DNA of 64,000 bases from Halictus rubicundus (lineage: Eukaryota > Arthropoda > Insecta > Hymenoptera > Halictidae), in NCBI RefSeq assembly GCF_050948215.1, contig NW_027488627.1, positions 1 to 64,000 on the forward strand, read 5' to 3'. Within the stretch, counting starts at the first letter, position 1. Every line of letters begins with the position of its first letter. Below the pieces are notes generated by a model, which was given only the letters and a program-made list of their open reading frames with translations, was not told the origin of the DNA and made no database searches. This document shows, piece after piece, positions 13,162 to 27,639 of this stretch. The position numbers and the translations under genes are program-made.

Positions 13162-16100
13162 TGTCCTCTATCCTATCCTGTCCTCTATTCTATCCTATCC
13201 TCTATCCTATTCTATCCCCTATCCTATACTATCCTCTATCCTATCCTCTCCTCTATCCTATCGTATCCTCTATCCTACCCCATCCTCTATCCTATCCTAT
13301 CCTCTATCCTACCCTATCCTCTATCCTATCCTATTATCTATCCTATAATATCCTCTATTCTATCCTATCCTCTATCCTATCCAATCCCCTATCCAATCCT
13401 ATCTCTATCCTCTCCAATGCGCTATCCTATCCTCTATCCTATCCTATCGTCTATCCTGTCGTATCGCCTGTCCTATCCTATCCTCTATCCTATCCTCTAT
13501 CCTATCCTCTACCCTATCGTCTACCCTATAATATCCAATATCCTATCCAATCCTCTATCCTATCCTGTCCTCTATCCTATTCTATCCTCTATCCTATCGT
13601 ATCCTCTATCCTATCACATCCTCTATCCTATCCTATCGTCTATCCTACAATATCCCCTATCCTATCCAATCCTCTATCCTATCCTCTATCCTATCCTCTA
13701 TCCTATCCTCTATCCTATCCTCTATCCTATCCCCTATCCTACCCTATCTTCTATCCTATCCTATCCTCTATCCTATACAATCCTCTATCCTGTCCTATCC
13801 TCTATCCTATACAATCCTCTATCCTATCCTATCCTCTATCCTATCGTATCCTCTATCCTATCCTATCCTCTATCCTTTCCTATCCTCTATCCTATCCTAT
13901 CCTCTATCCTATCCTATCCTCTATCCTATCCTATCCTCTATCCTATCCTATCCTCTATCCTATCCTATCCTCTATCCTATCCTATCCTATTCTCTATCCT
14001 ATACTATCCTCTATCCTATCCTATCCTATATCCTATAATATCCTCTATCCTATACCATCCTCTAACGTATCCTATCCCCTATCCTATCCTATCCTCTATC
14101 CTGTCGTATCCTCTGTCCTATCCTATCCTCTATCCTGTCGTATCGTCTGTCCTATACAATCCTCTATCCTATCCTATCCTCTGTCCTATCGTATCCTATA
14201 TCCTAACCCATCCTCTATCGTATACTATCCGCTATCCTATCATCTATCCTATCCTATCCTCTATCCTATCGTATCCTCTATCCTATCCCATCCTCTATCG
14301 TATCCTATCCTCTATCCTATCATATCCTATATCCTATAATATCCTCAATCCTATCCAATCCTCTATCCTACCCTCTATCCTATCCTCTATCCTACCCTCT
14401 ATCCTATAATATCCTCTATCCTATCCTCTATCCTATCCTCTATCCTATCCCCTATCCTATCCTATCCTCTATCCTATACAATCCTCTATCCTATCCTATC
14501 CTCTATCCTATCCAATCGTCTATCCTATAATTTCCTCTATAATATCCAATCCTCTATCCTATCCTCTATCCTATCCTATCCTCAATCCTATCCTATCCCC
14601 TATCCTATCCTATCCTCTATCCTGTCGTATTCTCTATCCTATACTATCCTCAATCCTATCCTATCCCCTATCCTATCCTATCCTCTATCCTGTCGTATTC
14701 TCTATCCTATACTATCCTCTAACCTATCCTATCCCCTATCCTATCCTATCCTCTATCCTGTCGTATTCTCTATCCTATACTATCCTCTAACCTATCCTAT
14801 CCTCTATCCTATTCTATCCTCTATCCTATCCAATCGTCTATCCAATAATTTCCTCTATCCTATCCAATCCTCTAACCTATCCTCTATCCTATCCTATCCT
14901 CAATCCTATCCTATCCCCTATCCTATCCTATCCTCTAACCTATCCTATCATCTATCCTATTCTATCCTCTATCCTATCCTATCCTCTATCCTATCCTATC
15001 CTCTATCCTATCCTATCCTCTATCCTATCCAATCGTCTATCCTATAATTTCCTCTATCCTATCCAATCCTCTATCCTATCCTCTATCCTATCCCATCCTC
15101 AATCCTATCCTATCCCCTATCCTGTCGTATTCTCTATCCTATACTATCCTCTAACCTATCATATCCTCTATCCTATTCTATCCTGTATCCTATCGTATCC
15201 TCTATCCTATCACATCCTCTATCCTATCCTATCGTCTATCCTACAATATCCCCTATCCTATCCAATCCTCTATCCTATCCTCTATCCAATCGTCTATCCT
15301 ATAATTTCCTCTATCCTATCCAATCCTCTATCCTATCCTCTATCCTATCCTATCCTCAATCCTGTCGTATTCTCTATCCTATACTATCCTCAATCATATC
15401 CTATCCCCTATCCTATCCTATCCTCTATCCTGTCGTATTCTCTATCCTATACTATCCTCTAACCTATCCTATCCTCTATCCTATTCTATCCTCTAACCTA
15501 TCGTATCCTCCATCCTATCCTATCCTCTATTCTATCGTAACCTCTATCCTTTCCCATCCTTTATCGTATCCTATCCTCTATCCTATCCTATCCTCAATGC
15601 TATCCTGTATCCTATCCAATCCTCTATCCTATCCTATCATCTATCCTATCGTATCCTCTTTCCTATCCCATCCTCAAACGTATCCTATCCTCTATCCTAT
15701 CCTATCCTATATCCTATAATATCCTCTATCCTATCCCATCATCTGACGTATCCAATCCTCTATCCTATCCTCTATCATATCCTCTATCCTATACTCTATC
15801 CTATCGTCTATCCTATAATATCCAATATCCTATCCAAACCTCTATCCTATCCTCCATCCTATCCTATCCTCTATTCTATCGTAACCTCTATCCTTTCCCA
15901 TCCTTTATCGTATCCTATCCTCTATTGTATCCTATCCTATATCCTATAATATCCTCAATCCTATCCAATCCTCTATCCTATCCTCTTTCCTATCCTCTAT
16001 CCTATCCTCTATCCTATCCTATCCTCAATCCTATCATATCCCCTATCCTATCCTATCCTCTATCCTGTCGTATCGTCTGTCCTATACTATCCTCTATCCT

Positions 16101-17417
16101 ATCCTATCCTATTCTCTATCCTATACTATCCTCTAACCTATCCTATCCTATATCCTATAATATCCTCTATCCTATACCATCCTCTAACGTATCCTATCCC
16201 CTATCCTATCCTATCCTCTATCCTGTCGTATCCTCTGTCCTATCCTATCCTCTATCCTGTCGTACCGTCTGTCCTAACCCATCCTCTATCGTATCCTATC
16301 ATCTATCCTATCATCTATCCTATCCTATCCTCTATCCTATCGTATCCTCTATCCTATCCCATCCTCTATCGTATCCTATCCTCTATCCTATCATATCCTA
16401 TATCCTATAATATCCTCAATCCTATCCAATCCTCTATCCTACCCTCTATCCTATCCTCTATCCTACCCTCTATCCTATCCTATCCTCTATCTATCCTCTA
16501 TCCTATCCTCTATCCTATCCCCTATCCTATCCAATCCTCTATCCTATCCTATCATCTATCCTATCGTATCCTCTTACCTATCCCATCCTCAAACGTATCC
16601 TATCCTCTATCCTATCCTATCCTCTATCCTATACAATTCTCTATCCTATCCTATACTCTATCCTATCGTATCCTCTATCCTATCCCATCCTCTATCGTAA
16701 CCTATCCTCTATCCTATCATATCCTATATCCTATAATATCCTCAATCCTATCCAATCCTCTATCCTACCCTCTATCCTATCCTCTATCCTATCCTATCCT
16801 ATTCCCTATCCTATCCTACCCTCTATCCTGTCGTATCTTCTGTCCTATCCTATCGTCTATCCTGTCGTACCGCCTGTCCTATCCTATCCTCTATCCTATC
16901 CTCTATCCTATCCTCTACCCTATCGTCTACCCTGTAATATCCAATATCCTATCCAATCCTCTATCCTATCCTCTATCCTATCCTATATTCTATCCTATTC
17001 TATCCTCTATCCTATCGTATCCTCCATCCTATCACATCCTCTATCCTATCCTATCGTCTATCCTACAATATCCCCTATCCTATCCTATCCTCTATCCTAT
17101 CCCCTATCCTACCCTATCTTCTATCCTATCCTATCCTCTATCCTATACAATCCTCTATCCTATCCTATCCTCTATCCTATCGTATCCTCTATCCTATCCT
17201 ATCCTCTATCCTATCCTATACTCTATACTATCGTATCCTCTATCCTATCCCATCCTCTATCCTATCCAATCGTCTATCCTATAATTTCCTCTATCCTATC
17301 CAATCCTCTATACTATCCTCTATCCTATCCTATCCTCAATCCTATCCTATCCCCTATCCTATCCAATCCTCTATCCTATCCTCTATCCTATCCTCTATCC
17401 TATCCTCTATCCTATCC
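13162..17417. repeat. 4256-bp tandem unit, first copy
   Basis: All marker words in this interval recur 4256 bp later (for example CCAATGCGC at 13414 and 17670). The unit matches 1305-5594 of A1, so it is a tandem duplication of part of block A. Relative to A1 and the second tandem copy it lacks 34 bp (two 17-bp units) near 17160. The right junction is at 17417-17418. Confidence 0.9.
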
Positions 17418-20400
17418 TGTCCTCTATCCTATCCTGTCCTCTATTCTATCCTATCCTCTATCCTATTCTATCCCCTATCCTATACTATCCTCTATCCTAT
17501 CCTCTCCTCTATCCTATCGTATCCTCTATCCTACCCCATCCTCTATCCTATCCTATCCTCTATCCTACCCTATCCTCTATCCTATCCTATTATCTATCCT
17601 ATAATATCCTCTATTCTATCCTATCCTCTATCCTATCCAATCCCCTATCCAATCCTATCTCTATCCTCTCCAATGCGCTATCCTATCCTCTATCCTATCC
17701 TATCGTCTATCCTGTCGTATCGCCTGTCCTATCCTATCCTCTATCCTATCCTCTATCCTATCCTCTACCCTATCGTCTACCCTATAATATCCAATATCCT
17801 ATCCAATCCTCTATCCTATCCTGTCCTCTATCCTATTCTATCCTCTATCCTATCGTATCCTCTATCCTATCACATCCTCTATCCTATCCTATCGTCTATC
17901 CTACAATATCCCCTATCCTATCCAATCCTCTATCCTATCCTCTATCCTATCCTCTATCCTATCCTCTATCCTATCCTCTATCCTATCCCCTATCCTACCC
18001 TATCTTCTATCCTATCCTATCCTCTATCCTATACAATCCTCTATCCTGTCCTATCCTCTATCCTATACAATCCTCTATCCTATCCTATCCTCTATCCTAT
18101 CGTATCCTCTATCCTATCCTATCCTCTATCCTTTCCTATCCTCTATCCTATCCTATCCTCTATCCTATCCTATCCTCTATCCTATCCTATCCTCTATCCT
18201 ATCCTATCCTCTATCCTATCCTATCCTCTATCCTATCCTATCCTATTCTCTATCCTATACTATCCTCTATCCTATCCTATCCTATATCCTATAATATCCT
18301 CTATCCTATACCATCCTCTAACGTATCCTATCCCCTATCCTATCCTATCCTCTATCCTGTCGTATCCTCTGTCCTATCCTATCCTCTATCCTGTCGTATC
18401 GTCTGTCCTATACAATCCTCTATCCTATCCTATCCTCTGTCCTATCGTATCCTATATCCTAACCCATCCTCTATCGTATACTATCCGCTATCCTATCATC
18501 TATCCTATCCTATCCTCTATCCTATCGTATCCTCTATCCTATCCCATCCTCTATCGTATCCTATCCTCTATCCTATCATATCCTATATCCTATAATATCC
18601 TCAATCCTATCCAATCCTCTATCCTACCCTCTATCCTATCCTCTATCCTACCCTCTATCCTATAATATCCTCTATCCTATCCTCTATCCTATCCTCTATC
18701 CTATCCCCTATCCTATCCTATCCTCTATCCTATACAATCCTCTATCCTATCCTATCCTCTATCCTATCCAATCGTCTATCCTATAATTTCCTCTATAATA
18801 TCCAATCCTCTATCCTATCCTCTATCCTATCCTATCCTCAATCCTATCCTATCCCCTATCCTATCCTATCCTCTATCCTGTCGTATTCTCTATCCTATAC
18901 TATCCTCAATCCTATCCTATCCCCTATCCTATCCTATCCTCTATCCTGTCGTATTCTCTATCCTATACTATCCTCTAACCTATCCTATCCCCTATCCTAT
19001 CCTATCCTCTATCCTGTCGTATTCTCTATCCTATACTATCCTCTAACCTATCCTATCCTCTATCCTATTCTATCCTCTATCCTATCCAATCGTCTATCCA
19101 ATAATTTCCTCTATCCTATCCAATCCTCTAACCTATCCTCTATCCTATCCTATCCTCAATCCTATCCTATCCCCTATCCTATCCTATCCTCTAACCTATC
19201 CTATCATCTATCCTATTCTATCCTCTATCCTATCCTATCCTCTATCCTATCCTATCCTCTATCCTATCCTATCCTCTATCCTATCCAATCGTCTATCCTA
19301 TAATTTCCTCTATCCTATCCAATCCTCTATCCTATCCTCTATCCTATCCCATCCTCAATCCTATCCTATCCCCTATCCTGTCGTATTCTCTATCCTATAC
19401 TATCCTCTAACCTATCATATCCTCTATCCTATTCTATCCTGTATCCTATCGTATCCTCTATCCTATCACATCCTCTATCCTATCCTATCGTCTATCCTAC
19501 AATATCCCCTATCCTATCCAATCCTCTATCCTATCCTCTATCCAATCGTCTATCCTATAATTTCCTCTATCCTATCCAATCCTCTATCCTATCCTCTATC
19601 CTATCCTATCCTCAATCCTGTCGTATTCTCTATCCTATACTATCCTCAATCATATCCTATCCCCTATCCTATCCTATCCTCTATCCTGTCGTATTCTCTA
19701 TCCTATACTATCCTCTAACCTATCCTATCCTCTATCCTATTCTATCCTCTAACCTATCGTATCCTCCATCCTATCCTATCCTCTATTCTATCGTAACCTC
19801 TATCCTTTCCCATCCTTTATCGTATCCTATCCTCTATCCTATCCTATCCTCAATGCTATCCTGTATCCTATCCAATCCTCTATCCTATCCTATCATCTAT
19901 CCTATCGTATCCTCTTTCCTATCCCATCCTCAAACGTATCCTATCCTCTATCCTATCCTATCCTATATCCTATAATATCCTCTATCCTATCCCATCATCT
20001 GACGTATCCAATCCTCTATCCTATCCTCTATCATATCCTCTATCCTATACTCTATCCTATCGTCTATCCTATAATATCCAATATCCTATCCAAACCTCTA
20101 TCCTATCCTCCATCCTATCCTATCCTCTATTCTATCGTAACCTCTATCCTTTCCCATCCTTTATCGTATCCTATCCTCTATTGTATCCTATCCTATATCC
20201 TATAATATCCTCAATCCTATCCAATCCTCTATCCTATCCTCTTTCCTATCCTCTATCCTATCCTCTATCCTATCCTATCCTCAATCCTATCATATCCCCT
20301 ATCCTATCCTATCCTCTATCCTGTCGTATCGTCTGTCCTATACTATCCTCTATCCTATCCTATCCTATTCTCTATCCTATACTATCCTCTAACCTATCCT

Positions 20401-21707
20401 ATCCTATATCCTATAATATCCTCTATCCTATACCATCCTCTAACGTATCCTATCCCCTATCCTATCCTATCCTCTATCCTGTCGTATCCTCTGTCCTATC
20501 CTATCCTCTATCCTGTCGTACCGTCTGTCCTAACCCATCCTCTATCGTATCCTATCATCTATCCTATCATCTATCCTATCCTATCCTCTATCCTATCGTA
20601 TCCTCTATCCTATCCCATCCTCTATCGTATCCTATCCTCTATCCTATCATATCCTATATCCTATAATATCCTCAATCCTATCCAATCCTCTATCCTACCC
20701 TCTATCCTATCCTCTATCCTACCCTCTATCCTATCCTATCCTCTATCTATCCTCTATCCTATCCTCTATCCTATCCCCTATCCTATCCAATCCTCTATCC
20801 TATCCTATCATCTATCCTATCGTATCCTCTTACCTATCCCATCCTCAAACGTATCCTATCCTCTATCCTATCCTATCCTCTATCCTATACAATTCTCTAT
20901 CCTATCCTATACTCTATCCTATCGTATCCTCTATCCTATCCCATCCTCTATCGTAACCTATCCTCTATCCTATCATATCCTATATCCTATAATATCCTCA
21001 ATCCTATCCAATCCTCTATCCTACCCTCTATCCTATCCTCTATCCTATCCTATCCTATTCCCTATCCTATCCTACCCTCTATCCTGTCGTATCTTCTGTC
21101 CTATCCTATCGTCTATCCTGTCGTACCGCCTGTCCTATCCTATCCTCTATCCTATCCTCTATCCTATCCTCTACCCTATCGTCTACCCTGTAATATCCAA
21201 TATCCTATCCAATCCTCTATCCTATCCTCTATCCTATCCTATATTCTATCCTATTCTATCCTCTATCCTATCGTATCCTCCATCCTATCACATCCTCTAT
21301 CCTATCCTATCGTCTATCCTACAATATCCCCTATCCTATCCTATCCTCTATCCTATCCCCTATCCTACCCTATCTTCTATCCTATCCTATCCTCTATCCT
21401 ATACAATCCTCTATCCTGTCCTATCCTCTATCCTATACAATCCTCTATCCTATCCTATCCTCTATCCTATCGTATCCTCTATCCTATCCTATCCTCTATC
21501 CTATCCTATACTCTATACTATCGTATCCTCTATCCTATCCCATCCTCTATCCTATCCAATCGTCTATCCTATAATTTCCTCTATCCTATCCAATCCTCTA
21601 TACTATCCTCTATCCTATCCTATCCTCAATCCTATCCTATCCCCTATCCTATCCAATCCTCTATCCTATCCTCTATCCTATCCTCTATCCTATCCTCTAT
21701 CCTATCC
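17418..21707. repeat. 4290-bp tandem unit, second copy
   Basis: Tandem partner of 13162-17417, 34 bp longer because it keeps the CTGTCC word near 21414. The left junction shows CCTCTATCCTATCC continuing into CCTGTCC, as at 13162, rather than the CCCCTAT found in A1 at 5593. After 21707 the sequence returns to the A1 order. Both parental sequences share about 15 bp at the junction, as expected for unequal crossover in short homology. Confidence 0.9.
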
Positions 21708-22450
21708 CCTATCCTATCCTATCCCATATTCTATCCTATCCTCTATCCTATACAATCCTCTAACCTATCCTATCCTCTATCCAATTCTATCCTCTATCCT
21801 GTCGTATCCTCTGTCCTATCCTATCCTCTATCCTGTCGTATCGTCTGTCCTATACAATCCTCTATCCTATCCTATCCTCTATCCTGTCGTATTCTCTATC
21901 CTATACTATCCTCTAACCTATCCTATCCCCTATCCTATCCTATCCTCTATCCTGTCGTATTCTCTATCCTATACTATCCTCTAACCTGTCCTATCCTCTA
22001 TCCTATTCTATCCTCTATCCTATCCAATCGTCTATCCAATAATTTCCTCTATCCTATCCAATCCTCTAACCTATCCTCTATCCTATCCTATCCTCAATCC
22101 TATCCTATCCCCTATCCTATCCTATCCTCTATCCTGTCGTATTCTCTATCCTATACTATCCTCAATCCTATCCTATCCTATCCTCTATCCTGTCGTATTC
22201 TCTATCCTATACTATCCTCTATCCTATCCTCTATCCTATCCTATCCTCAATCCTGTCCTATCCCGTATCCTTTCCTATCCTCTATCCTATCCTATCCTCA
22301 ATCCTATCCTATCCCCTATCCTATCCTATCCCCTATCCTATCGTATCATCTGTCCTATCCTATCCTCTATCCCATCCTATCCCCTATCCTATAATATCCT
22401 CTATCCTATCCTATCCTCTATCCTATCCTATCCTGTATCCTATAATATCT

Positions 22451-22635
22451 TCTATCCTATCCTATCCTCTATCCTATCCTATCCTCTATCCTATCCTATC
22501 CTCTATCCTATCCTATCCTCTATCCTATCCTATCCTCTATCCTATCCTATCCTCTATCCTATCCTATCCTCTATCCTATCCTATCCTCTATCCTATCCTA
22601 TCCTCTATCCTATCCTATCCTCTATCCTATCCTAT
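22451..22635. repeat. Homogeneous 17-bp array (about 11 units)
   Basis: A2 equivalent of 6406-6607, one unit shorter, ended by the CGTAT variant with G at 22637. Confidence 0.85.
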
Positions 22636-23988
22636 CGTATCCTCTATCCTATCCTCTATAATATCCTATCCTCAATCCTATGGTATCCTCTACCCTATCC
22701 TATCCTCTATCCTATCCTCTATCCTATCGTATCCTCTATCCTATCCCATCCTCTATCCTTTCTTATTATCTATCCTATCCTATCCTCTATCCTATCCCAT
22801 CCTCCATCCTATCCTATCCTCTATCCAATCCTTTAATATCCTCTATTCTATCCTATCCTCTATCCTATGCAATCCTTTACCGTATCCTCTATCCTATCCT
22901 CTATCCTATCCTATCCTCAATCCTACCTTATCCCATATCCTATCCGATCGTCTAACCTATCCTATCCTCTATCCTATCGTATCCTCTATCCTACCCCTTC
23001 CTCTATCCTATGCTATCCTCTATCCTATCCTATCATCTATCCTATAATATCCTCTATTCTATCCTATCCTCTATCCTATCCAATCCCCTATCCTATCCTC
23101 TATCCTATCCTGTCCTCTATCCTATCCTGTCCTCTATTCTATCCTATCCTCTATCCTATTCTATCCCCTATCCTATACTATCCTCTATCCTATTCTCTCC
23201 TCTATCCTATCGTATCCTCTATCCTACCCCATCCTCTATCCTATCCTATCCTCTATCCTATCCTATCCTCTATCCTATCCTATTATCTATCCTATAATAT
23301 CCTCTATTCTATCCTATATTCTATCCTATCCAATCCCCTATCCAATCCTATCTCTATCCTCTCCAATGCGCTATCCTATCCTCTATCCTATCCTATCGTC
23401 TATCCTGTCGTATCGCCTGTCCTATCCTATCCTCTATCCTATCCTCTATCCTATCCTCTACCCTATCGTCTACCCTATAATATCCAATATCCTATCCAAT
23501 CCTCTATCCTATCCTATCCTCTATCCTATTCTATCCTCTATCCTATCGTATCCTCTATCCTATCACATCCTCTATCCTATCCTATCGTCTATCCTACAAT
23601 ATCCCCTATCATATCCAATCCTCTATCCTATCCTCTATCCTATCCTCTATCCTATCCTCTATCCTATCCTCTATCCTATCCCCTATCCTACCCTATCTTC
23701 TATCCTATCCTATCCTCTATCCTATACAATCCTCTATCCTGTCCTATCCTCTATCCTATACAATCCTCTATCCTATCCTATCCTCTATCCTATCGTATCC
23801 TCTATCCTATCCTAGCCTCTATTCTATCCTATCCTCTATCCTATCCTATCCTCTATCCTATCCTATCCTCTATCCTATCCTATCCTCTATCCTATCCTAT
23901 CCTCTATCCTATCCTATCCTCTATCCTATCCTATCCTCTATCCTATCCTATCCTATTCTCTATCCTATACTATCCTCTATCCTATCGT

Positions 23989-24180
23989 ATCCTCTATCCT
24001 ATCCTATCCTCTATCCTATCCTATCCTCTATCCTATCCTATCCTCTATCCTATCCTATCCTCTATCCTATCCTATCCTCTATCCTATCCTATCCTCTATC
24101 CTATCCTATCCTCTATCCTATCCTATCCTCTATCCTATCCTATCCTCTATCCTATCCTATCCTCTATCCTATCCTATCCT
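23989..24180. repeat. Homogeneous 17-bp array (about 11 units)
   Basis: A2 equivalent of 7961-8135, one unit longer. It lies between the CGTAT variant (G at 23987) and the TATTCTCT word that begins at 24180. Confidence 0.85.
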
Positions 24181-25444
24181 ATTCTCTATCCTATACTATC
24201 CTCTAACCTATCCTATCCTATATCCTATAATATCCTCTATCCTATACCATCCTCTAACGTATCCTATCCCCTATCCTATCCTATCCTCTAGCCTGTCGTA
24301 TCCTCTGTCCTATCCTATCCTCTATCCTGTCGTATCGTCTGTCCTATACAATCATCTATCCTATCCTATCCTCTATCCTATCGTATCATCTATCCTATCC
24401 CATCCTCTATCGTATCCTATCCTCTATCCTATCCTCTATCCTATCCTATCCTCTATCCTGTCCTATCCTCTATCCTATAAAATCCTCTATCCTATCCTAT
24501 CCTCTATCCTATGATATCCTGAATCCTATTATCCCCTATCCTATCCTCTCCTCTATCCTGTCGTATCCTCTGTCCTATCCTATCCTCTATCCTGTCGTAT
24601 CGTCTGTCCTATCCTATCCTCTATCCTATCCTCTATCCTATCCTCTACTCTATCGTATATCCTATAATATCCAATATCCTATCCAATCCTCTATCCTATC
24701 CTATCGTCAATGCTATCCTGTATCCTATCCAATCCTCTATCCTATCCTATCATCTATCCTATCGTATCCTCTTTCCTATCCCATCCTCAACCGTATCCTA
24801 TCCTCAATCCTACCCTGTCCCCTATCCTATCCTATCCTCTATCCTATCCTATCCTCTATCCTATCCTGTCCTATATCCTATCCAATCCTCTATCCTATCC
24901 CATCCTCTATAATATCCTGTCCTATATCCTATCCTATTGTCTATCCTATACTATCCTCTAACCTATCATATCCTCTATCCTCTCCTACCCTCTATCCTAT
25001 CGTATCCTTTGTCCTATCCTATCCTATCCTCTAACCTATCCAATCCTGTATCCTATCCTATCCACTATCCTATCGTATCCTCTATCCGATCCTATCCTCT
25101 ATCCTATCCTATCCTCTATCCTATCCTATCCTCTATCCTATCCTATCCTCTATCCTATCCTATCCTCTATCCTATCCTATCCTCAATCCTATCCTATCCT
25201 ATACCCTATAATATCCTCTATCGTATCCTATACTCTATCCTATCCTATCCTCTATCCTATCCTATCCTCTATCCTATCCTATCCTCTATCCTATCCTATC
25301 CTCTAACCTATCCTATCCTGTATCCTATCCAATCCCCTATCCTATCCTCTATCCTATCCTATCCTCTATCCTATCCTATCCTCTATCCTATCCTATCCTC
25401 AATCCTACCCTATCCCCTATCCTATCCTAACCTCTATCCTACCC

Positions 25445-26165
25445 TCTAACCTATCCAATCCTGTATCCTATCCTATCCACTATCCTATCGTATCCTCTAT
25501 CCTATCCCGACCTGTATCCTATCCTATCCTCAATCCTATCGTATCCTCTATCCGATCCTATCCTCTATCCTATCCTATCCTGTATCCTGTATCCTCTATC
25601 CTATCCTATCCTCTATGGTATCCTATCCTCTATCCTATCATATCCTCAATCCTATCCTATCCTCAATCTCACCCTATACCCTATCCTATCCTATCCTCTA
25701 ACCTATCCTATCCTGTATCCTATCCAATCCCCTATCCTATCCTCTATCCTATCCTATCCTCTATCCTATCCTATCCTCTATCCTATCCTATCCTGTATCC
25801 TATCCTATCCTCTATCCTATCCTGTACTCTATCCTATACTATCCTCTAACCTATCATATCCTCTATCCTCTCCTACCCTCTATCCTATCGTATCTTCTGT
25901 GCTATCCTATCCTATCCTCTAACCTATCCAATCCTGTATCCTATCCTATCCACTATCCTATCGTATCCTCTATCCTATCCCGACCTGTATCCTATCCTAT
26001 CCTCAATCCTATCGTATCCTCTATCCGATCCTATCCTCTATCCTATCCTATCCTGTATCCTGTATCCTCTATCCTATCCTATCCTCTATGCTATCCTATC
26101 CTCTATCCTATCATATCCTCAATCCTATCCTATCCTCAATCTCACCCTATACCCTATCCTATCCT
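25445..26165. repeat. 473-bp tandem duplication inside block C
   Basis: CCCGACC at 25506 and 25979, CTGTATCCTGTATCC at about 25580 and 26053, and the caATCTCACC word at about 25665 and 26130 repeat in the same order. A difference seen between copies is CTATGGTATCC (25615) against CTATGCTATCC (26087). Shortened third and fourth copies lie near 27000-27130 and 29370-29500. Confidence 0.75.
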
Positions 26166-27639
26166 ATTCTCTATCCTATCCCATCCTCTATCGTATCCTA
26201 TTCTCTATCCTATCCTATCCTATATCCTATCCCATCCTCTCTCCTATCCTATTATCTATCCTATCCTATCCTCAATCCTATCCTATCCTCAATCTTACCC
26301 TATACCCTATCCTATCCTATACTCTATCCTATCCCATCCTCTATCGTATCCTATACTCTATCCTATCCTATCCTCTATCCTATCCTATCCTCTATCCTAT
26401 CCTGTCCTGTATCCTATCCAATCCCCTATCCTATCCCCTATCCTATCCTATCCTCTATCCTATCCTATCCTCTATCCTATCCTATCCTCTATTCTATCCT
26501 ATCCTCAATCCTACCCTATCCCCTATCCTATCCTAACCTCTATCCTATCCTATCCTCTATCCTATCCAATCCTCTATCCTATCCTATCCTCTATCCTATC
26601 CTGTACTCTATCCTATCCTATTGTCTATCCTATACTATCCTCTAACCTATCCTATCCTCTATCCTGTCGTATCCTCTGTCCTATCCTATCCTCTATCCTA
26701 TCCTATCCTCTAACCTATCCTATCCTGTATCCTATCCAATCCCCTATCCTATCCTCTATCCTATCCTATCCTCTATCCTATCCTATCCTCTATCCTATCC
26801 TATCCTCAATCCTACCCTATCCCCTATCCTATCCTAACCTCTATCCTATCCTATCCTCTATCCTATCCAATCCTCTATCCTATCCTATCCTCTATCCTAT
26901 CCTGTACTCTATCCTATACTATCCTCTAACCTATCATATCCTCTATCCTCTCCTACCCTCTATCCTATCGTATCGTCTGTCCTATCCTATCCTATCCTCT
27001 AACCTATCCAATCCTGTATCCTATCCTATCCACTATCTTATCGTATCCTCTATCCTATCCCGACCTGTATCCTATCCTATCCTCAATCCTATCGTATCCT
27101 CAATCCTATCCTATCCTCAATCTCACCCTATACAATATCCTATATTATTCTCTATCCTATCCCATCCTCTATCGTATCCTATCCTCTATCCTATCCTATC
27201 CTATATCCTATCCCATCCTCTCTCCTATCCTATTATCTATCCTATCCTATCCTCAATCCTATCCTGTCCTCAATCTTACCCTATACCCTATCCTATCCTA
27301 TACTATATCCTATCCCATCCTCTATCGTATCCTATACTCTATCCTATCCTATCCTCTATCCTATCCTATCCTCTATCCTATCCTATCCTCTATCCTATCC
27401 TGTCCTGTATCCTATCCAATCCCCTATCCTATCCTCTATCCTATCCTATCCTCTATCCTATCCTATCCTCTATCCTATCCTATCCTCTATTCTATCCTAT
27501 CCTCAATCCTACCTTATCCCCTATCCTATCCTAACCTCTATCCTATCCTATCCTCTATCCTATCCAATCCTCTATCCTATCCTATCCTCTATCCTATCCT
27601 GTACTCTATCCTATCCTATTGTCTATCCTATACTATCCT

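Larger units (their letters stand above)
11859..24458. repeat. Higher-order block A, copy 2
   Basis: Second copy of 1-8413, expanded to 12.6 kb by an internal 4256-bp tandem duplication. The start matches window base 1 exactly. The end is where the copies part (24459 against 8414). Net changes relative to A1: one base lost at the A insertion (810-811), 34 bp lost in the first tandem unit, 68 bp lost at the 68-bp subrepeats, 17 bp lost at 22451-22635, and 17 bp gained at 23989-24180. Confidence 0.9.
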
